DNA of 64,000 bases from Emergencia sp. 1XD21-10 (GCF_009936045.1 NZ_QWEQ01000020.1:1-64000), one strand, 5' to 3'; positions 49,983 to 61,526 are shown, numbered from the stretch's first letter. Numbers and translations: made by a program. The notes: generated by a model from the sequence alone, not told the origin.

Positions 49983-50255
49983 TTATTTTGCTGCTTTTGC
50001 AGCGTTGAATCTTTTAGCTAATCTGGAAACTTTTCTGGAAGCAGCTTTCTTGTTAAGAGTACCTTTTGCTGCAGCCTGCATTAATTTCTTTTCAACTACT
50101 ACAAATTTCTCTGCAGCAGCTTCCATGTTGCCTTCTTCTAAAGCAGCATCGAAATTCTTAAGAGCAGTCTTTACATGGTCCTTAACTCTTCTGTTTCTAG
50201 CCGTTTTCTTGTCGATTACTCTGATTCTTTTTTTTGCGGATTTAATGTTTGCCAT
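49983..50255 (-). CDS. rpsT: 30S ribosomal protein S20
   Basis: 90 residues, helical and very basic; starts ANIKSAKKRIRVIDKKTARNR and ends with the usual Ala/Lys-rich segment (VSRLAKRFNAAKAAK). Primary binder of 16S rRNA. Single-gene transcript, divergent from gpr, the conserved Bacillota arrangement. Confidence 0.97.
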   Translation of the reverse strand: MANIKSAKKRIRVIDKKTARNRRVKDHVKTALKNFDAALEEGNMEAAAEKFVVVEKKLMQAAAKGTLNKKAASRKVSRLAKRFNAAKAAK

Positions 50256-50311
50256 AATTATTCACCCCACTATTTAAATTTTTAGCTTTGTTACGCTAAA
50301 TTCGCACATTA

Positions 50312-50340
50312 AGTATAGCCTAAACAGTGGGAATTTGCAA
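50312..50340 (-). promoter_or_regulatory. Sigma-A promoter of rpsT
   Basis: Minus-strand TTGCAA (50340-50335), 17-base spacer, TATACT (50317-50312). Confidence 0.75.
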
Positions 50341-50422
50341 GGCTTTTTTAGCAAGTTACATATTTACCGCCTTTGCGGGCATACTTTTTAAAGAAAAACT
50401 ACACATCACGGAGGTGATTTTT

Positions 50423-51310
50423 TTGAAATACAGAACAGACCTTGCAGTGGAAGGCGTTGAAAATTTGGAACAGTCTGGTGTTCGTCCGGGAGAAAAGGAC
50501 GGCATCGTGATGGACAAGGAAAAGATTGATGAAGACATCAAAGTAACGACCATTGACATAGTCAATCTAAAGGGTGAAGCCATGCTGGGAAAGCCTTGCG
50601 GCAGGTATGTCACCATGGAGGTCAAGGGGATTATCGATGAAAAAGAGGGGATTTCGGAAAGAGCGGCAAAGGCTCTTGCAAGGCAGCTCTCCAAGCTGGT
50701 GAAACATCGGTACGACCTAAAAGTACTGGTTGTAGGGCTTGGCAACGAGAAGGTTACACCGGACAGTCTGGGGCCGCATACCGTTTCTAAGATTAAGATA
50801 ACCAGTCATCTTTTCAAAATTTTCGGCTGTGACGGCGATGAAGAAATGTCCAATGTCAGCGGATTGGCACCGGGGGTAACTGCAACCACTGGCATGGAGA
50901 CGGCAGAACTTATCGAAAAGGCAGTAGAGATGACAAAGCCCGATGTAGTTATCGCCATCGATGCGCTGGCTGCAAGAAATATCGATAGAGTCAGTACTAC
51001 CATTCAAATCAGCGATACAGGCATATCACCTGGTGCTGGTATGGGGAATGTGCGAAAGCAACTGAATGAAGCCTCCCTGGGTACAAAAGTCATCGCTATC
51101 GGTGTGCCTACGGTGATTGATTCAAAGACTGTTATTTTGGAGGCGTTAGAGGAGATGAAAATTCCAGAAGAAAAAGCATATCACTATATGGACAGCAGAG
51201 AATTTGACATGGTAGTCACTTCAACGGACATTGACCTTGTCATCAAATCTTTTTCGGACATCATTGCAAAAGCTGTTAATATTACCCTGCACCCCGGCAT
51301 ATACTCTTAG
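50423..51310 (+). CDS. gpr: Germination protease GPR
   Basis: 295 residues from TTG 50423, set by GGAGGTG at 50410-50416; the frame is open to 50327 without a start signal. The N-terminus KYRTDLAVEGVE is the GPR signature. The core GLGNEKVTPDSLGPHTVSKI near residue 105 and the residues around VIAIDALAARNIDRVSTTIQISDTGISPGAGMGN are conserved. GPR degrades small acid-soluble spore proteins during germination. Followed by spoIIP. Confidence 0.95.
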   Translation: MKYRTDLAVEGVENLEQSGVRPGEKDGIVMDKEKIDEDIKVTTIDIVNLKGEAMLGKPCGRYVTMEVKGIIDEKEGISERAAKALARQLSKLVKHRYDLKVLVVGLGNEKVTPDSLGPHTVSKIKITSHLFKIFGCDGDEEMSNVSGLAPGVTATTGMETAELIEKAVEMTKPDVVIAIDALAARNIDRVSTTIQISDTGISPGAGMGNVRKQLNEASLGTKVIAIGVPTVIDSKTVILEALEEMKIPEEKAYHYMDSREFDMVVTSTDIDLVIKSFSDIIAKAVNITLHPGIYS

Positions 51311-51343
51311 AGTACCTTAGATAAGCAAGGAGAGAGGAAGGCA

Positions 51344-52201
51344 ATGAGACAAAAACAGACGATACTTTTTTTTGCACTGCTTTATGTGGTGTCAGTGGCA
51401 GGCTTTTTTTTCAAAATGACAGGAGAAGCGGTCAGTGGACAACAGCTGACGGCCATGTGTATCGAAAGCAGCTTGCCGTGTATGGAGCTCATTGCAGACA
51501 ATGATACTGAACCCGGTGACGAAAACATCACAGCGGCAGTGCAGACCGAGACAGAGAAAAGCAAGGAAGATGAAAAAATAAAGCCCAAAAAGGTGAAGAA
51601 GAATAACGGCGCACCGAAGGTGCTTATTTATCATACCCATGCCACAGAAAGCTATCTTCCGGCTTCTTCCGGCAATTATCATACGACAAAAGAGGAAAAC
51701 ACGGTACGTGATGCGGGTGATGTGCTGACTGATGTGCTGGAAGAGCGGGGGATTGGTGTGGTTCATGACAAAACGCTTCACGACAATCCTTCGTATAACG
51801 AATCCTACTCCAGAAGTTTTGAAACTGTTAAGGCACTGCTAAAAAAATATCCATCCATAGAATGTATCATCGATTTGCACAGAGATGCAACGGCGGCAGA
51901 AGTCGCAGGTCCAGTACAGACTGTCGGCGGAAAAACCTGCGCCGTATATTCCTATGTGCTCAGCAACACGACGGAAACCTATGAGGAGAACAGCGCTTTT
52001 CTTGGGAAGCTGAATACTATTGCGGACAGCAAGTATGGCGGCTATACGGGAGAAATTCTGGAACGGCCTTACTGGTATAACCAGGAACTTTCTGGAAAAT
52101 CCATCTTAATTGAAATGGGGAATAATCGAAACAATATTGAAGATGTCAGAAGATGTGCAGAGGTGTTCGGAGAAATTCTGGCAGATGCACTGGAGGAATG
52201 A
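51344..52201 (+). CDS. spoIIP: Stage II sporulation protein P
   Basis: 285 residues: N-terminal membrane segment (TILFFALLYVVSVAGFFF), a low-complexity charged linker (residues ~60-85), and an amidase_3-like domain with KVLIYHTHATESYLP and CIIDLHRDA. SpoIIP is the cell-wall amidase/endopeptidase of the engulfment machinery with SpoIID and SpoIIM. Immediately after gpr, as in other Clostridia. Confidence 0.94.
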   Translation: MRQKQTILFFALLYVVSVAGFFFKMTGEAVSGQQLTAMCIESSLPCMELIADNDTEPGDENITAAVQTETEKSKEDEKIKPKKVKKNNGAPKVLIYHTHATESYLPASSGNYHTTKEENTVRDAGDVLTDVLEERGIGVVHDKTLHDNPSYNESYSRSFETVKALLKKYPSIECIIDLHRDATAAEVAGPVQTVGGKTCAVYSYVLSNTTETYEENSAFLGKLNTIADSKYGGYTGEILERPYWYNQELSGKSILIEMGNNRNNIEDVRRCAEVFGEILADALEE

Positions 52202-52203
52202 TT

Positions 52204-52362
52204 TTGAAAACTTTTAGAAATGCAGTGATTTTGTTCATGCTGTTTATGGTAGGCACCATGGCAGTAGTTCATGTGGACAGGCAGTGTGCCATGATGGAAA
52301 GAAATACTGATTCTTTTGCAGAAAGTCTTACAGAAAAACTAGAAAATTACATTGAAAAATAA
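52204..52362 (+). CDS. Small single-span membrane protein of unknown function
   Basis: 52 residues from TTG 52204, with GGAGG (52192-52196) seven bases upstream. One hydrophobic segment (AVILFMLFMVGTMAVVHV) and then a charged helix (RNTDSFAESLTEKLENYIEK). Located between spoIIP and lepA with no gap. No family recognised; the strong start site and exact fit favour a real gene. Confidence 0.6.
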   Translation: MKTFRNAVILFMLFMVGTMAVVHVDRQCAMMERNTDSFAESLTEKLENYIEK

Positions 52363-52416
52363 GCCATCTTGCTATAAAATATATCTTGAAGAAGTACGTG
52401 CAAAGCGAGGAAATTT

Positions 52417-54225
52417 ATGGATTATCAGAAATTTATCAGGAATTTTAGTATTATCGCTCATATTGACCACGGCAAATCGACCCTTGCCGATAGAATTATT
52501 GAGAATACCGGGCTGGTTGCCCATCGAGATATGAAAGAACAGTTTTTGGACAACATGGATTTGGAGCGGGAGCGCGGCATTACCATCAAGCTTCAGACCA
52601 CTCGTCTTGTGTACAAGGCCAAGGACGGCAATGAGTATATTTTCAATCTCATCGATACGCCGGGTCATGTGGACTTTACATATGAGGTATCCCGAAGTTT
52701 GGCAGCCTGCGAAGGTGCGGTTCTTGTCGTTGACTCCACCCAGGGAGTAGAAGCGCAGACGATGGCGAATGTGTATCTGGCATTGGAAGAGGATCTTGAG
52801 ATTCTGCCTTGCCTGAACAAGATCGACCTGGCAAGTTCCCGACCAGAGGAGACCAAGGAAGAAATCGAAGAGATGATCGGTATTGATGCATCAGAGGCGC
52901 CGCTTGTATCTGCAAAGGAAGGCGTCGGTATTACAGACCTTTTGGAGGCGGTAGTACAGACTGTGCCTGCGCCGACAGGCGATGTGAACGGCAAACTGAA
53001 AGCGCTGATTTTCGACTCTGTTTACGATAATTACAAAGGCGTAGTGATTTACACCCGTATCTTTGACGGTGCTGTTAAAGTGGGTGATACCATTCGTCTG
53101 ATGAATACAAATAAGAAGTATGAGGTCACCGAGGTAGGCGTTATGGCGCCGGGTCATGTGCCGACTAAATCTCTGCGGGCAGGAGAGGTTGGCTACATCT
53201 GTGCCAGCATTAAGCAGGTTCGTGATGCAAGAGTAGGCGACACAATCACGCTGGATAAGGAACCGACAGAAGAACCCCTGCCGGGCTACAAGAAAGTGCA
53301 GTCTATGGTTTACTGCGGCATTTACCCTGCAGAGGGTGAAAAGTACGAGGGTGTCAAAGATGCACTTGAGAAGCTGCAGGTCAACGATGCGGCATTTCTC
53401 TTTGAACCGGAAACTTCTACAGCGCTGGGATTTGGATTCCGCTGTGGATTTCTGGGACTTTTACACATGGAAATTATCGTGGAGCGTCTGGAGCGGGAGT
53501 TTGGACTGGCGGTTATCACCACATCGCCGAGTGTAGTATATCGGGTTGTGCTGCAGGATGGCAGTGTGGAGATGATTCAGAATCCGACCAACCTGCCGGA
53601 TCAGACAGAAATCAGCCATATCGAAGAGCCAATTGTAAAAGCGGACATCATGATTCCAAAAGAATACGTAGGCTCTATCATGGAGCTTTGTCAGGATCGA
53701 CGCGGCAAAATGCTTCACATGGAATACATCACCGAAAACAGAGTACAGCTCCACTATGAGCTTCCCCTCAACGAGGTTATTTATGATTTCTTTGACGCGC
53801 TGAAATCGAAGACTCGCGGCTACGGCTCTTTAGACTACGAGTTTATCCGCTACGAGAAATCTCAGCTTGTCAAGTTGGACGTGCTGCTCAACAAAGATTT
53901 GGTGGACGCATTCTCCATGATTGTTCACGAGTCAAAGGCGTACAACAGGGGACGCTTTGTCTGTGAGAAGCTGAAGGAGATTATCCCTATGCACCAGTTC
54001 GAGGTGCCGATTCAGGCGGCGGTTGGGCAGAAGGTTATCGCTCGTGAGACGGTCAAGGCATATAGAAAAGACGTTATCGCCAAGTGCTACGGCGGCGACA
54101 TTTCCCGGAAAAAGAAGCTCCTTGAGAAGCAGAAAGAGGGAAAGAAAAGAATGCGTCAGTTCGGAAAGGTGGAAGTGCCACAGGAGGCTTTCACAGCGGT
54201 GCTGAAATATGACGACAACAAATAA
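52417..54225 (+). CDS. lepA: Elongation factor 4
   Basis: 602 residues, typical length. G1 AHIDHGKST near residue 13, DTPGHVDF near 77, NKIDL near 131, EF-G-like domains and the LepA C-terminal domain ending [13 protein letters not shown]. Ribosome-associated GTPase that back-translocates or aids 30S biogenesis. Starts after GAGGA; its end overlaps hemW. Confidence 0.98.
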   Translation: MDYQKFIRNFSIIAHIDHGKSTLADRIIENTGLVAHRDMKEQFLDNMDLERERGITIKLQTTRLVYKAKDGNEYIFNLIDTPGHVDFTYEVSRSLAACEGAVLVVDSTQGVEAQTMANVYLALEEDLEILPCLNKIDLASSRPEETKEEIEEMIGIDASEAPLVSAKEGVGITDLLEAVVQTVPAPTGDVNGKLKALIFDSVYDNYKGVVIYTRIFDGAVKVGDTIRLMNTNKKYEVTEVGVMAPGHVPTKSLRAGEVGYICASIKQVRDARVGDTITLDKEPTEEPLPGYKKVQSMVYCGIYPAEGEKYEGVKDALEKLQVNDAAFLFEPETSTALGFGFRCGFLGLLHMEIIVERLEREFGLAVITTSPSVVYRVVLQDGSVEMIQNPTNLPDQTEISHIEEPIVKADIMIPKEYVGSIMELCQDRRGKMLHMEYITENRVQLHYELPLNEVIYDFFDALKSKTRGYGSLDYEFIRYEKSQLVKLDVLLNKDLVDAFSMIVHESKAYNRGRFVCEKLKEIIPMHQFEVPIQAAVGQKVIARETVKAYRKDVIAKCYGGDISRKKKLLEKQKEGKKRMRQFGKVEVPQEAFTAVLKYDDNK

Positions 54226-55333
54226 AGAAAGACAGAAACTGGGAATCTACATTCACATTCCCTTTTGCCTGCAAAAGTGCCTGTACTGCGGATTTTATTC
54301 CAGCGGCGGCAGCAGTCACGCTCAACAGGAGGCATATATAGAAGAACTTCTCGAAGACATCAAGGCCTATGGGGAGGTTTACGGACAGAAGTATCTTGTG
54401 GATACGGTTTTTTTCGGTGGAGGCACGCCTTCGATTCTGCCGGCTTCTCTAATCGGAAAAGTTATGGATCAGCTGCGCCAGTGTTTTTTCCTTGATAAAG
54501 AGGTGGAAATTACCATAGAGTCAAATCCGAAGACTTTAACTAAAGAAAAACTGCTGGCTTACAGATCTTTTGGCATCAATCGGCTTTCTATAGGCATTCA
54601 GTCCTTTGATGATGGAATTTTAAAGAGTCTAGGCAGGGCTCACGACAGCAGTGATGCGGTCTTAAGTTTTCAGATGGCAAGGCAGTGTGGCTTTGATAAT
54701 ATCAATCTGGATCTGATGTTTGCAGTGCCGGGGCATACTATGGAGATTTGGGAGAAGACACTTAAGCAGGCAGTCGATCTGCAGCCTGCGCATATTTCTT
54801 TTTACAGTCTGCAGATTGAAGAGGACACGCCCTATTATGAAATGTTTCAGCGAGGAGAGATTAAAGAGATTTCCGATGAAGAGGATCGGCGCATGTATCA
54901 TCGCGCTATAGAGGTGCTCAAAGAAGCTGGTTATGATCATTACGAGATTTCTAATACGGCAAAGGCGGGGAAACAGTGCAGGCATAATTTGAAATACTGG
55001 TCGCTTGCAGATTATCTGGGGATAGGCAGCGGCGCCAGTTCATATGTAGAGGGGGTTCGCTTTACTGAAGCACCTTTTCCGGAATTTCACAAGAACACAA
55101 GAGAAGACGATATGTGCGAGTTTGTCTTTACAGGTCTTCGCAAAACCTGCGGTATTGATCTTACGGAATTTGAAAGACGATTCGCTGTAGCGTTTTGGGA
55201 AGTATATGCTGATAGAAGAAAAGAACTTACGGCATTTTTGGAAAGCGGCAGCCTTTTAGAAGACCATGGAAGGCTCAGGCTTTCTGAAGCAGGCATTGAT
55301 ATATCCAATCAGATTATGGCAGTATTTGTATAG
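54209..55333 (+). CDS. hemW: Radical SAM heme chaperone HemW
   Basis: 374 residues, coproporphyrinogen-oxidase-like. Radical SAM motif C-x3-C-x2-C in [18 protein letters not shown] near residue 19, then [10 protein letters not shown] and [13 protein letters not shown]. HemW homologues bind heme rather than oxidise coproporphyrinogen. The ATG lies within lepA (17-base overlap), the usual lepA-hemW coupling. Confidence 0.95.
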   Translation: MTTTNKERQKLGIYIHIPFCLQKCLYCGFYSSGGSSHAQQEAYIEELLEDIKAYGEVYGQKYLVDTVFFGGGTPSILPASLIGKVMDQLRQCFFLDKEVEITIESNPKTLTKEKLLAYRSFGINRLSIGIQSFDDGILKSLGRAHDSSDAVLSFQMARQCGFDNINLDLMFAVPGHTMEIWEKTLKQAVDLQPAHISFYSLQIEEDTPYYEMFQRGEIKEISDEEDRRMYHRAIEVLKEAGYDHYEISNTAKAGKQCRHNLKYWSLADYLGIGSGASSYVEGVRFTEAPFPEFHKNTREDDMCEFVFTGLRKTCGIDLTEFERRFAVAFWEVYADRRKELTAFLESGSLLEDHGRLRLSEAGIDISNQIMAVFV

Positions 55334-55347
55334 CCAGAGATTATTAG

Positions 55348-56847
<1,500 letters not shown>

Positions 56848-56879
56848 ATTGAAATAACAAATGAAGGAGAAATTTACCA

Positions 56880-57992
56880 ATGGGAGAAGTAAAACAGAGA
56901 GATTATGTCTTTGATGCGCTCCGCGGTCTGTGTATGTGGTCTATTCCGATTTCACATTTTACCAGAATGGCGGGACATTTTAGTCAAGGCTCCTTAAGCG
57001 GAATTGTATACATAACTATTAATGTATTTGTCATGCAGGCTTTTATGTTTCTGTCAGGCTATTTTTCAAAGAAGCCAGACCGTAGTAGAGAAACCGCCTT
57101 TAAAGTGTTTCTGTGGCCGTACATTTTGAGTATTTTCTTTTTCTACGGCGTGCGGCTTTTGTTTTGGGGCAATGCAAATCTTTATTTCGACAGAGCGCCT
57201 TTTGCCATGTGGTTTATGGTGACGTTGTTTCTGTACAAAGTATTTCAGAAAAACTACATTAAAATTCCGTATTTCTTTGCCATGACCTTTGTGCTGTATC
57301 TCATAGCAGGTTGTCTGCCGTTTCTGACAGATTATCTGTCCCTCGGCAGAATTGTATCCTACTTCCCGTTCTTTTTCTTAGGATATTACTGCACACCGGA
57401 GCACATCGCAAAGATTAAGTGTCTGAAAAAATGGCAGTGTGCAGTGCTTGGCGTATTTTTAATCGGCGTATCGTGTCTTCTTGCATTCGGCGTGCCGCAG
57501 GTACCGGTAGGCTGGTATCTGATGAAAGACCCGGGCTCCTTTACAGGCGTATGCTGGTGGCTGGATATTCTGATGAGAGCAGTGCTCTTTATCATCGGCG
57601 CACTTTGGATTATTCTGATGTTCAACATTCTGCCGAGTAAGGATACATATCTTGCTTATGTGGGCAGAAATACTATGCCAGTATATATTTTGCATTTGGT
57701 AGTGCGCCAGTGGATGAAGAAGCATGGCGGCATCAGTTTAGGGATTTTTCCAATGCCGGAAGCAAGCAGCCTTTTGTATTATGTGATGGTATTCGGCTTT
57801 GCCTCTTTGTGCGTGGTAGTCTTTGCTTCAAAACCGGTATCAAAGGGCTATGACTGGGTTGTTGATACGACTTACGCTATCTTTATGTGGGTGGTAAATC
57901 ACATCATTCTGCCGCCGTTTGCGTTCCTGGAAAAGGGACTAAAATCCTGGGGTATCAGTACGGCAGATTGGATTGAAAAACAGAAAAAGTAG
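56880..57992 (+). CDS. Acyltransferase 3-family membrane protein
   Basis: 370 residues with about ten hydrophobic segments; opens YVFDALRGLCMWSIPISHFTRM, the acyltransferase-3 start with the conserved DALRG and His. LPFLTDYLSLGRIVSYFPFFFLGYY is the characteristic mid-protein block. Such proteins acylate cell-envelope sugars or polymers; the acceptor is unknown. 32 bases after glpK. Confidence 0.88.
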   Translation: MGEVKQRDYVFDALRGLCMWSIPISHFTRMAGHFSQGSLSGIVYITINVFVMQAFMFLSGYFSKKPDRSRETAFKVFLWPYILSIFFFYGVRLLFWGNANLYFDRAPFAMWFMVTLFLYKVFQKNYIKIPYFFAMTFVLYLIAGCLPFLTDYLSLGRIVSYFPFFFLGYYCTPEHIAKIKCLKKWQCAVLGVFLIGVSCLLAFGVPQVPVGWYLMKDPGSFTGVCWWLDILMRAVLFIIGALWIILMFNILPSKDTYLAYVGRNTMPVYILHLVVRQWMKKHGGISLGIFPMPEASSLLYYVMVFGFASLCVVVFASKPVSKGYDWVVDTTYAIFMWVVNHIILPPFAFLEKGLKSWGISTADWIEKQKK

Positions 57993-58001
57993 GAGTAGAA
58001 T

Positions 58002-58382
58002 ATGGATAATTTTAGAGAAGAAAATAAATGTGAAGAAACGCAAGTGAAAGAGGAAAAAAGCGGCGGAGCAACTATCGTCGATTTTAACTATGAAAAATAT
58101 GCGGAAGTAGAGCGAAAGGCGACACACACTGATGCGACAGCGGCGCTTGTTATGGGAATTCTTTCCATGATAATGGCATTATTTGCTGCGGTGATTGCGG
58201 TTGTTCTAGGGGTAATCGGTATTGTTTTTGGAATCAAGGGAAGAAACGATGCGGAGCGCCAGGGTATGGCAACGGCGGGGCTGGTACTGTCAATCCTAGG
58301 CACGATTTTATCGGTTTTGCGGATTATCGCCACCATATTCTTTATTACGTTTTATGCGGTGGATTTGTTGAATTACTTTTAA
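58002..58382 (+). CDS. DUF4190 domain membrane protein
   Basis: 126 residues; acidic N-terminal half, then two hydrophobic segments separated by FGIKGRNDAERQGMATAGLVLSILG, the DUF4190 core. Function unknown. Nine bases after the acyltransferase gene, so likely co-transcribed. Confidence 0.8.
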   Translation: MDNFREENKCEETQVKEEKSGGATIVDFNYEKYAEVERKATHTDATAALVMGILSMIMALFAAVIAVVLGVIGIVFGIKGRNDAERQGMATAGLVLSILGTILSVLRIIATIFFITFYAVDLLNYF

Positions 58383-58467
58383 AGTAAATTTCCATCTGCT
58401 TGGTCTAAAAGGAATTTTAGATCGTAAATTAGTAACATTATATTTATAAAATTTGAGGAGAACAAGA

Positions 58468-59433
58468 TTGATTTATTTAGAGTATCTTGCAGCAGCAGTT
58501 ATCGTTGTTGTTTTATCAATTAAAGCATCGGATTACATCGACCTTTTGGATAAGAATACGAAGCTTTCCGGCGCATTTTTGGGTGGGATTATGCTTTCGG
58601 CGGTGACATCGTTGCCGGAACTTTTCACCAGTATTTCAGCGACAGTTCTGCTGGAAAGACCCGGACTTTGCATGGGTAATATTTTGGGAAGCGACCTTTT
58701 TAATCTGGGTGCTCTGGCATTTTTTATCCTGCTGTTTTCAAAGAACTTTGCGAAAGGAAAGGTGTCAAAGAGTTATCGCCATGTGACGGTGGTCGTGCTT
58801 GTGATTTATATTCTGATTACCCTCAATTTTGCCGGGATTTTACAGTTCAGGATTCTTCATCTGTCCATCACGTCGGTTTTGATTGCACTGATTTACGGAC
58901 TGGGAGCCAAGTACCTTGCGGTGGCTGACGATGTAACCTCTGATGAGGCTGTACTGGATTATCACTCGGAGTCCAGCACCTCTCTTTCGGTAAAACAAAT
59001 CGGTGTGAGGTTCTTCTTCGCGGCAGTGGGAATCATTGCTTTTAGTATTATTCTGACCTATTTGAGTGATGAAATTTCCGTCAAATTGAATTTGGGGCAG
59101 GGTCTTGCGGGGGCGATTTTCCTCGGTGTAGCCACATCGTTACCGGAAGTGACTTCCACAATTGCCCTGTTTAAGATGAAGAACTTTAATATCGCTGTAG
59201 GAAATATCATTGGCAGCAATCTCTTCAACTTCATCATTTTAGTTGTGGCAGATGTGCTGTCCATGGGCAGCGGCGTTTACGCAACTTTTGATCACCAGAT
59301 TGAAAACCTGCTGATTTTTGGAGGCACAGCAACAATCCTATTCTGGGTGATGCTGCGCTTTAAAAAAGCTACAATCCAGACTGTTTGTGCCCTGGGCATG
59401 GTAGCAAGCTATCTGGGATTCTTGCTGATATAA
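58468..59433 (+). CDS. Sodium/calcium exchanger family protein
   Basis: 321 residues, eleven-span CaCA antiporter with two alpha repeats: GIMLSAVTSLPELFTS and LGVATSLPEVTSTIA, each followed by NxxGSDLFN / GNIIGSNLFNF. Exchanges Ca2+ or other divalent cation for Na+ or H+. TTG 58468 is chosen on GAGGAG at 58455-58460. Confidence 0.9.
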   Translation: MIYLEYLAAAVIVVVLSIKASDYIDLLDKNTKLSGAFLGGIMLSAVTSLPELFTSISATVLLERPGLCMGNILGSDLFNLGALAFFILLFSKNFAKGKVSKSYRHVTVVVLVIYILITLNFAGILQFRILHLSITSVLIALIYGLGAKYLAVADDVTSDEAVLDYHSESSTSLSVKQIGVRFFFAAVGIIAFSIILTYLSDEISVKLNLGQGLAGAIFLGVATSLPEVTSTIALFKMKNFNIAVGNIIGSNLFNFIILVVADVLSMGSGVYATFDHQIENLLIFGGTATILFWVMLRFKKATIQTVCALGMVASYLGFLLI

Positions 59434-59482
59434 ATTACAGATGTAAATTGTAGATGTAAATTGCGGAAAGGAGAACGCACTT

Positions 59483-60460
59483 ATGGAAGGATATTGTAAG
59501 CTGTGCCCGCAGTGTAACGGCAGGGCATGTAAGAACCAAATTCCTGGTCCCGGAGCAAAGGGAATCGGCGATACGGCGATTAGAAATTACGACAAGTGGA
59601 AAGAAATCCGTATCAACATGGATACGTTGACCGAAAAAAGAGAAGTCAGCACAGCCTTTTCTCTCTTTGGAAAAACTTTTGCTGCGCCATTTTTTGCAGG
59701 TCCTGTCGGGGCAGTGAATATGCACTACGGCGACAAGTACAACGACTTGGAGTATAACAACATTCTGGTTCCTGCCTGTAAGGAAAGCGGCATTGCTGCT
59801 TTTACAGGAGACGGTATGGACCCGGAGGTGATGAAGGCTGCCAGCATTGCTATTAAAGAAGCAGGCGGTCTGGGTGTGCCGACAGTAAAGCCTTGGAACA
59901 AAGCCATGATTGCAGAAAAGATGGGGTTGGTGAAAGAATCTGGGGCCTTTGCGGTGGCTATGGATATTGATGCAGCAGGGCTTCCATTTCTAAAAAATTT
60001 CCAGCCTCCCGCAGGGAGCAAGTCTGTGGAAGAGATGAGAGAGATTATAGAGGAGGCGGGAATTCCTTTTATCGTCAAGGGCATTATGACGGTGAAAGCG
60101 GCGCGCAAGGCAAAGGAAGCAGGCGCTTCTGCCATCATCGTTTCCAATCACGGCGGCAGAGTGCTGGATCAGTGCCCGGCTACGGCGGAAGTGCTGGAAG
60201 CAATCGCAGATGAAGTAGGCGGCTCCATGAAAGTGCTGGTAGATGGCGGAATCCGAGACGGTGTAGATGTGTTTAAGGCGCTGGCCCTTGGCGCAGATGC
60301 AGTGCTTTTGGCAAGACCCTTTGTCAATGCGGTTTATGGCGGAGAAGGACAAGCCGTAAAGGACTACGTTGCAAAGGTGCAGGCGGAACTCGCCGACACC
60401 ATGGCGATGTGCGGGGCGTATGCCTTGGATGAGATTTGTAAAGATATGATTTGGAGATAA
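59483..60460 (+). CDS. FMN-dependent alpha-hydroxy-acid dehydrogenase with N-terminal Cys cluster
   Basis: 325 residues, LldD/glycolate-oxidase TIM-barrel. FMN- and substrate-site segments are FAGPVGAVNMHYGD, VKGIMTVKAARKAKEAGASAIIVSNHGG (catalytic His in NHGG near 225) and VDGGIRDGVDVFKALALGADAVLLARPF. Unusually short and headed by C-x2-C-x2-C-x4-C (residues 5-16), which could bind an Fe-S cluster or zinc. Oxidises L-lactate-type acids or a related substrate; acceptor unknown. It converges on a D-2-hydroxyacid dehydrogenase. Confidence 0.88.
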   Translation: MEGYCKLCPQCNGRACKNQIPGPGAKGIGDTAIRNYDKWKEIRINMDTLTEKREVSTAFSLFGKTFAAPFFAGPVGAVNMHYGDKYNDLEYNNILVPACKESGIAAFTGDGMDPEVMKAASIAIKEAGGLGVPTVKPWNKAMIAEKMGLVKESGAFAVAMDIDAAGLPFLKNFQPPAGSKSVEEMREIIEEAGIPFIVKGIMTVKAARKAKEAGASAIIVSNHGGRVLDQCPATAEVLEAIADEVGGSMKVLVDGGIRDGVDVFKALALGADAVLLARPFVNAVYGGEGQAVKDYVAKVQAELADTMAMCGAYALDEICKDMIWR

Positions 60461-60466
60461 GATAGT

Positions 60467-60502
60467 AAAAAGCGCTGGCGTTATAAAGCTACCAGCGCTT
60501 TT
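60467..60502. terminator. Bidirectional terminator
   Basis: AAAAGCGCTGG (60468-60478) with CCAGCGCTTTT (60492-60502), shared by the converging hydroxyacid dehydrogenase genes. Confidence 0.88.
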
Positions 60503-60518
60503 AAAGTTTTCGATATAA

Positions 60519-61430
60519 TTATACAATTCTGTTCAGTCTGCCGCCATCTAAGTAACTCTTCAAGTTGGCAGCACAGATGTCGATGACTTTCTGTCTGGTC
60601 TCCTTTGGCATCCAGGCGATGTGTGGGGTTAGAATACAGTTAGGCAGCCCAATGAGTGGGTGCGGCTCTTTCGGCGGCTCGCCGTCTATCACGTCTATGG
60701 CTGCCGCGGACAGTTTGCCAGAACGAAGTGCCGCCGCTAAATCTTCTTCGTTGATTAGTGCGCCGCGGGCGGTGTTAATCAGTACTGCGCCATCTTTCAT
60801 TTCGGCAATCATTTTACTATTGACAAATCCTTTATTTTCAGCGGTCAAAGGACAGTGTAAAGTAACAAAATCAGATTTAAGAGCAGCCTCCTTGTCACGG
60901 CTGTAGACGTTGACAGTCATGCCAAAAGCTTCCGCAATGTGGGCAACCCGCTTTCCGATATTTCCGTAGCCGATGATACCAAGTGATTTGCCGTCTAAAA
61001 GAGTCAGCGGTTCTTTGATAAAGGTAAAATCGGGACTTTTGTACCACTGACCGGCTTGTACGGAACTGTCGTAGCTGCCGACTCTGTTGGTCAGCTCCAA
61101 AATCAGCGCAAAGGTATGCTGTGCAACGGCATCTGTAGAATACGCAGGTACATGACATACAGCTATGCCAAGTTCTTTTGCGGCTTTGATATCGACATTG
61201 TCGTAGCCCGTTGCGGTGACTCCGATAAATTTTAGCTTCGGACAGCTTTCCATAACTTCTCTGGTAATGAGACATTTGCTGACGAAGAAACCGTCGCAGT
61301 CGCTGATGCGATTTACAATTTCTTCCGGAAAACTTCTGTCATAAGTGCAAAAAGTACCCAGCGCTTCGATTGGTGCCCAGGATAAATCTCCTGGATTTAT
61401 AGAATATGCGTCTAAAATTGTTAATTTCAT
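60519..61430 (-). CDS. D-2-hydroxyacid dehydrogenase
   Basis: 303 residues, NAD-dependent. Nucleotide loop SLGIIGYGNIGKRVAHIAEAFG near residue 150; catalytic Arg in NTARGALINE, Glu in DVIDGEPP and His in LTPHIAW (near 275). Reduces a 2-oxo acid such as hydroxypyruvate, glyoxylate or pyruvate; specificity cannot be told. Confidence 0.93.
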   Translation of the reverse strand: MKLTILDAYSINPGDLSWAPIEALGTFCTYDRSFPEEIVNRISDCDGFFVSKCLITREVMESCPKLKFIGVTATGYDNVDIKAAKELGIAVCHVPAYSTDAVAQHTFALILELTNRVGSYDSSVQAGQWYKSPDFTFIKEPLTLLDGKSLGIIGYGNIGKRVAHIAEAFGMTVNVYSRDKEAALKSDFVTLHCPLTAENKGFVNSKMIAEMKDGAVLINTARGALINEEDLAAALRSGKLSAAAIDVIDGEPPKEPHPLIGLPNCILTPHIAWMPKETRQKVIDICAANLKSYLDGGRLNRIV

Positions 61431-61458
61431 CGTATTGAAAACTCCTTGTTACATATTA

Positions 61459-61480
61459 TAATTACAGATAGCTGTAATTA
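61459..61480. promoter_or_regulatory. Palindrome between D-2-hydroxyacid dehydrogenase gene and mntP
   Basis: TAATTACAG, ATAG, CTGTAATTA: perfect 9-bp arms. Overlaps the presumed promoter of the minus-strand gene (TATAAT on the minus strand at its edge), so a repressor site is plausible. Confidence 0.45.
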
Positions 61481-61497
61481 GTATACCACATCAGGGC

Positions 61498-61526
61498 TTG
61501 CGGGAAAACCCATAAAATGGTATACT
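61498..61526 (+). promoter_or_regulatory. Promoter of mntP-rph-rdgB
   Basis: TTGCGG (61498-61503), 17-base spacer, TGG-TATACT (TATACT 61521-61526). The leader is only ~25 nt, too short for a yybP-ykoY riboswitch. Confidence 0.65.

Noticed and set aside
59434-59463. Imperfect 13-base tandem repeat before the FMN dehydrogenase gene
   Set aside because: Only two units, AT-rich, no regulatory logic seen.
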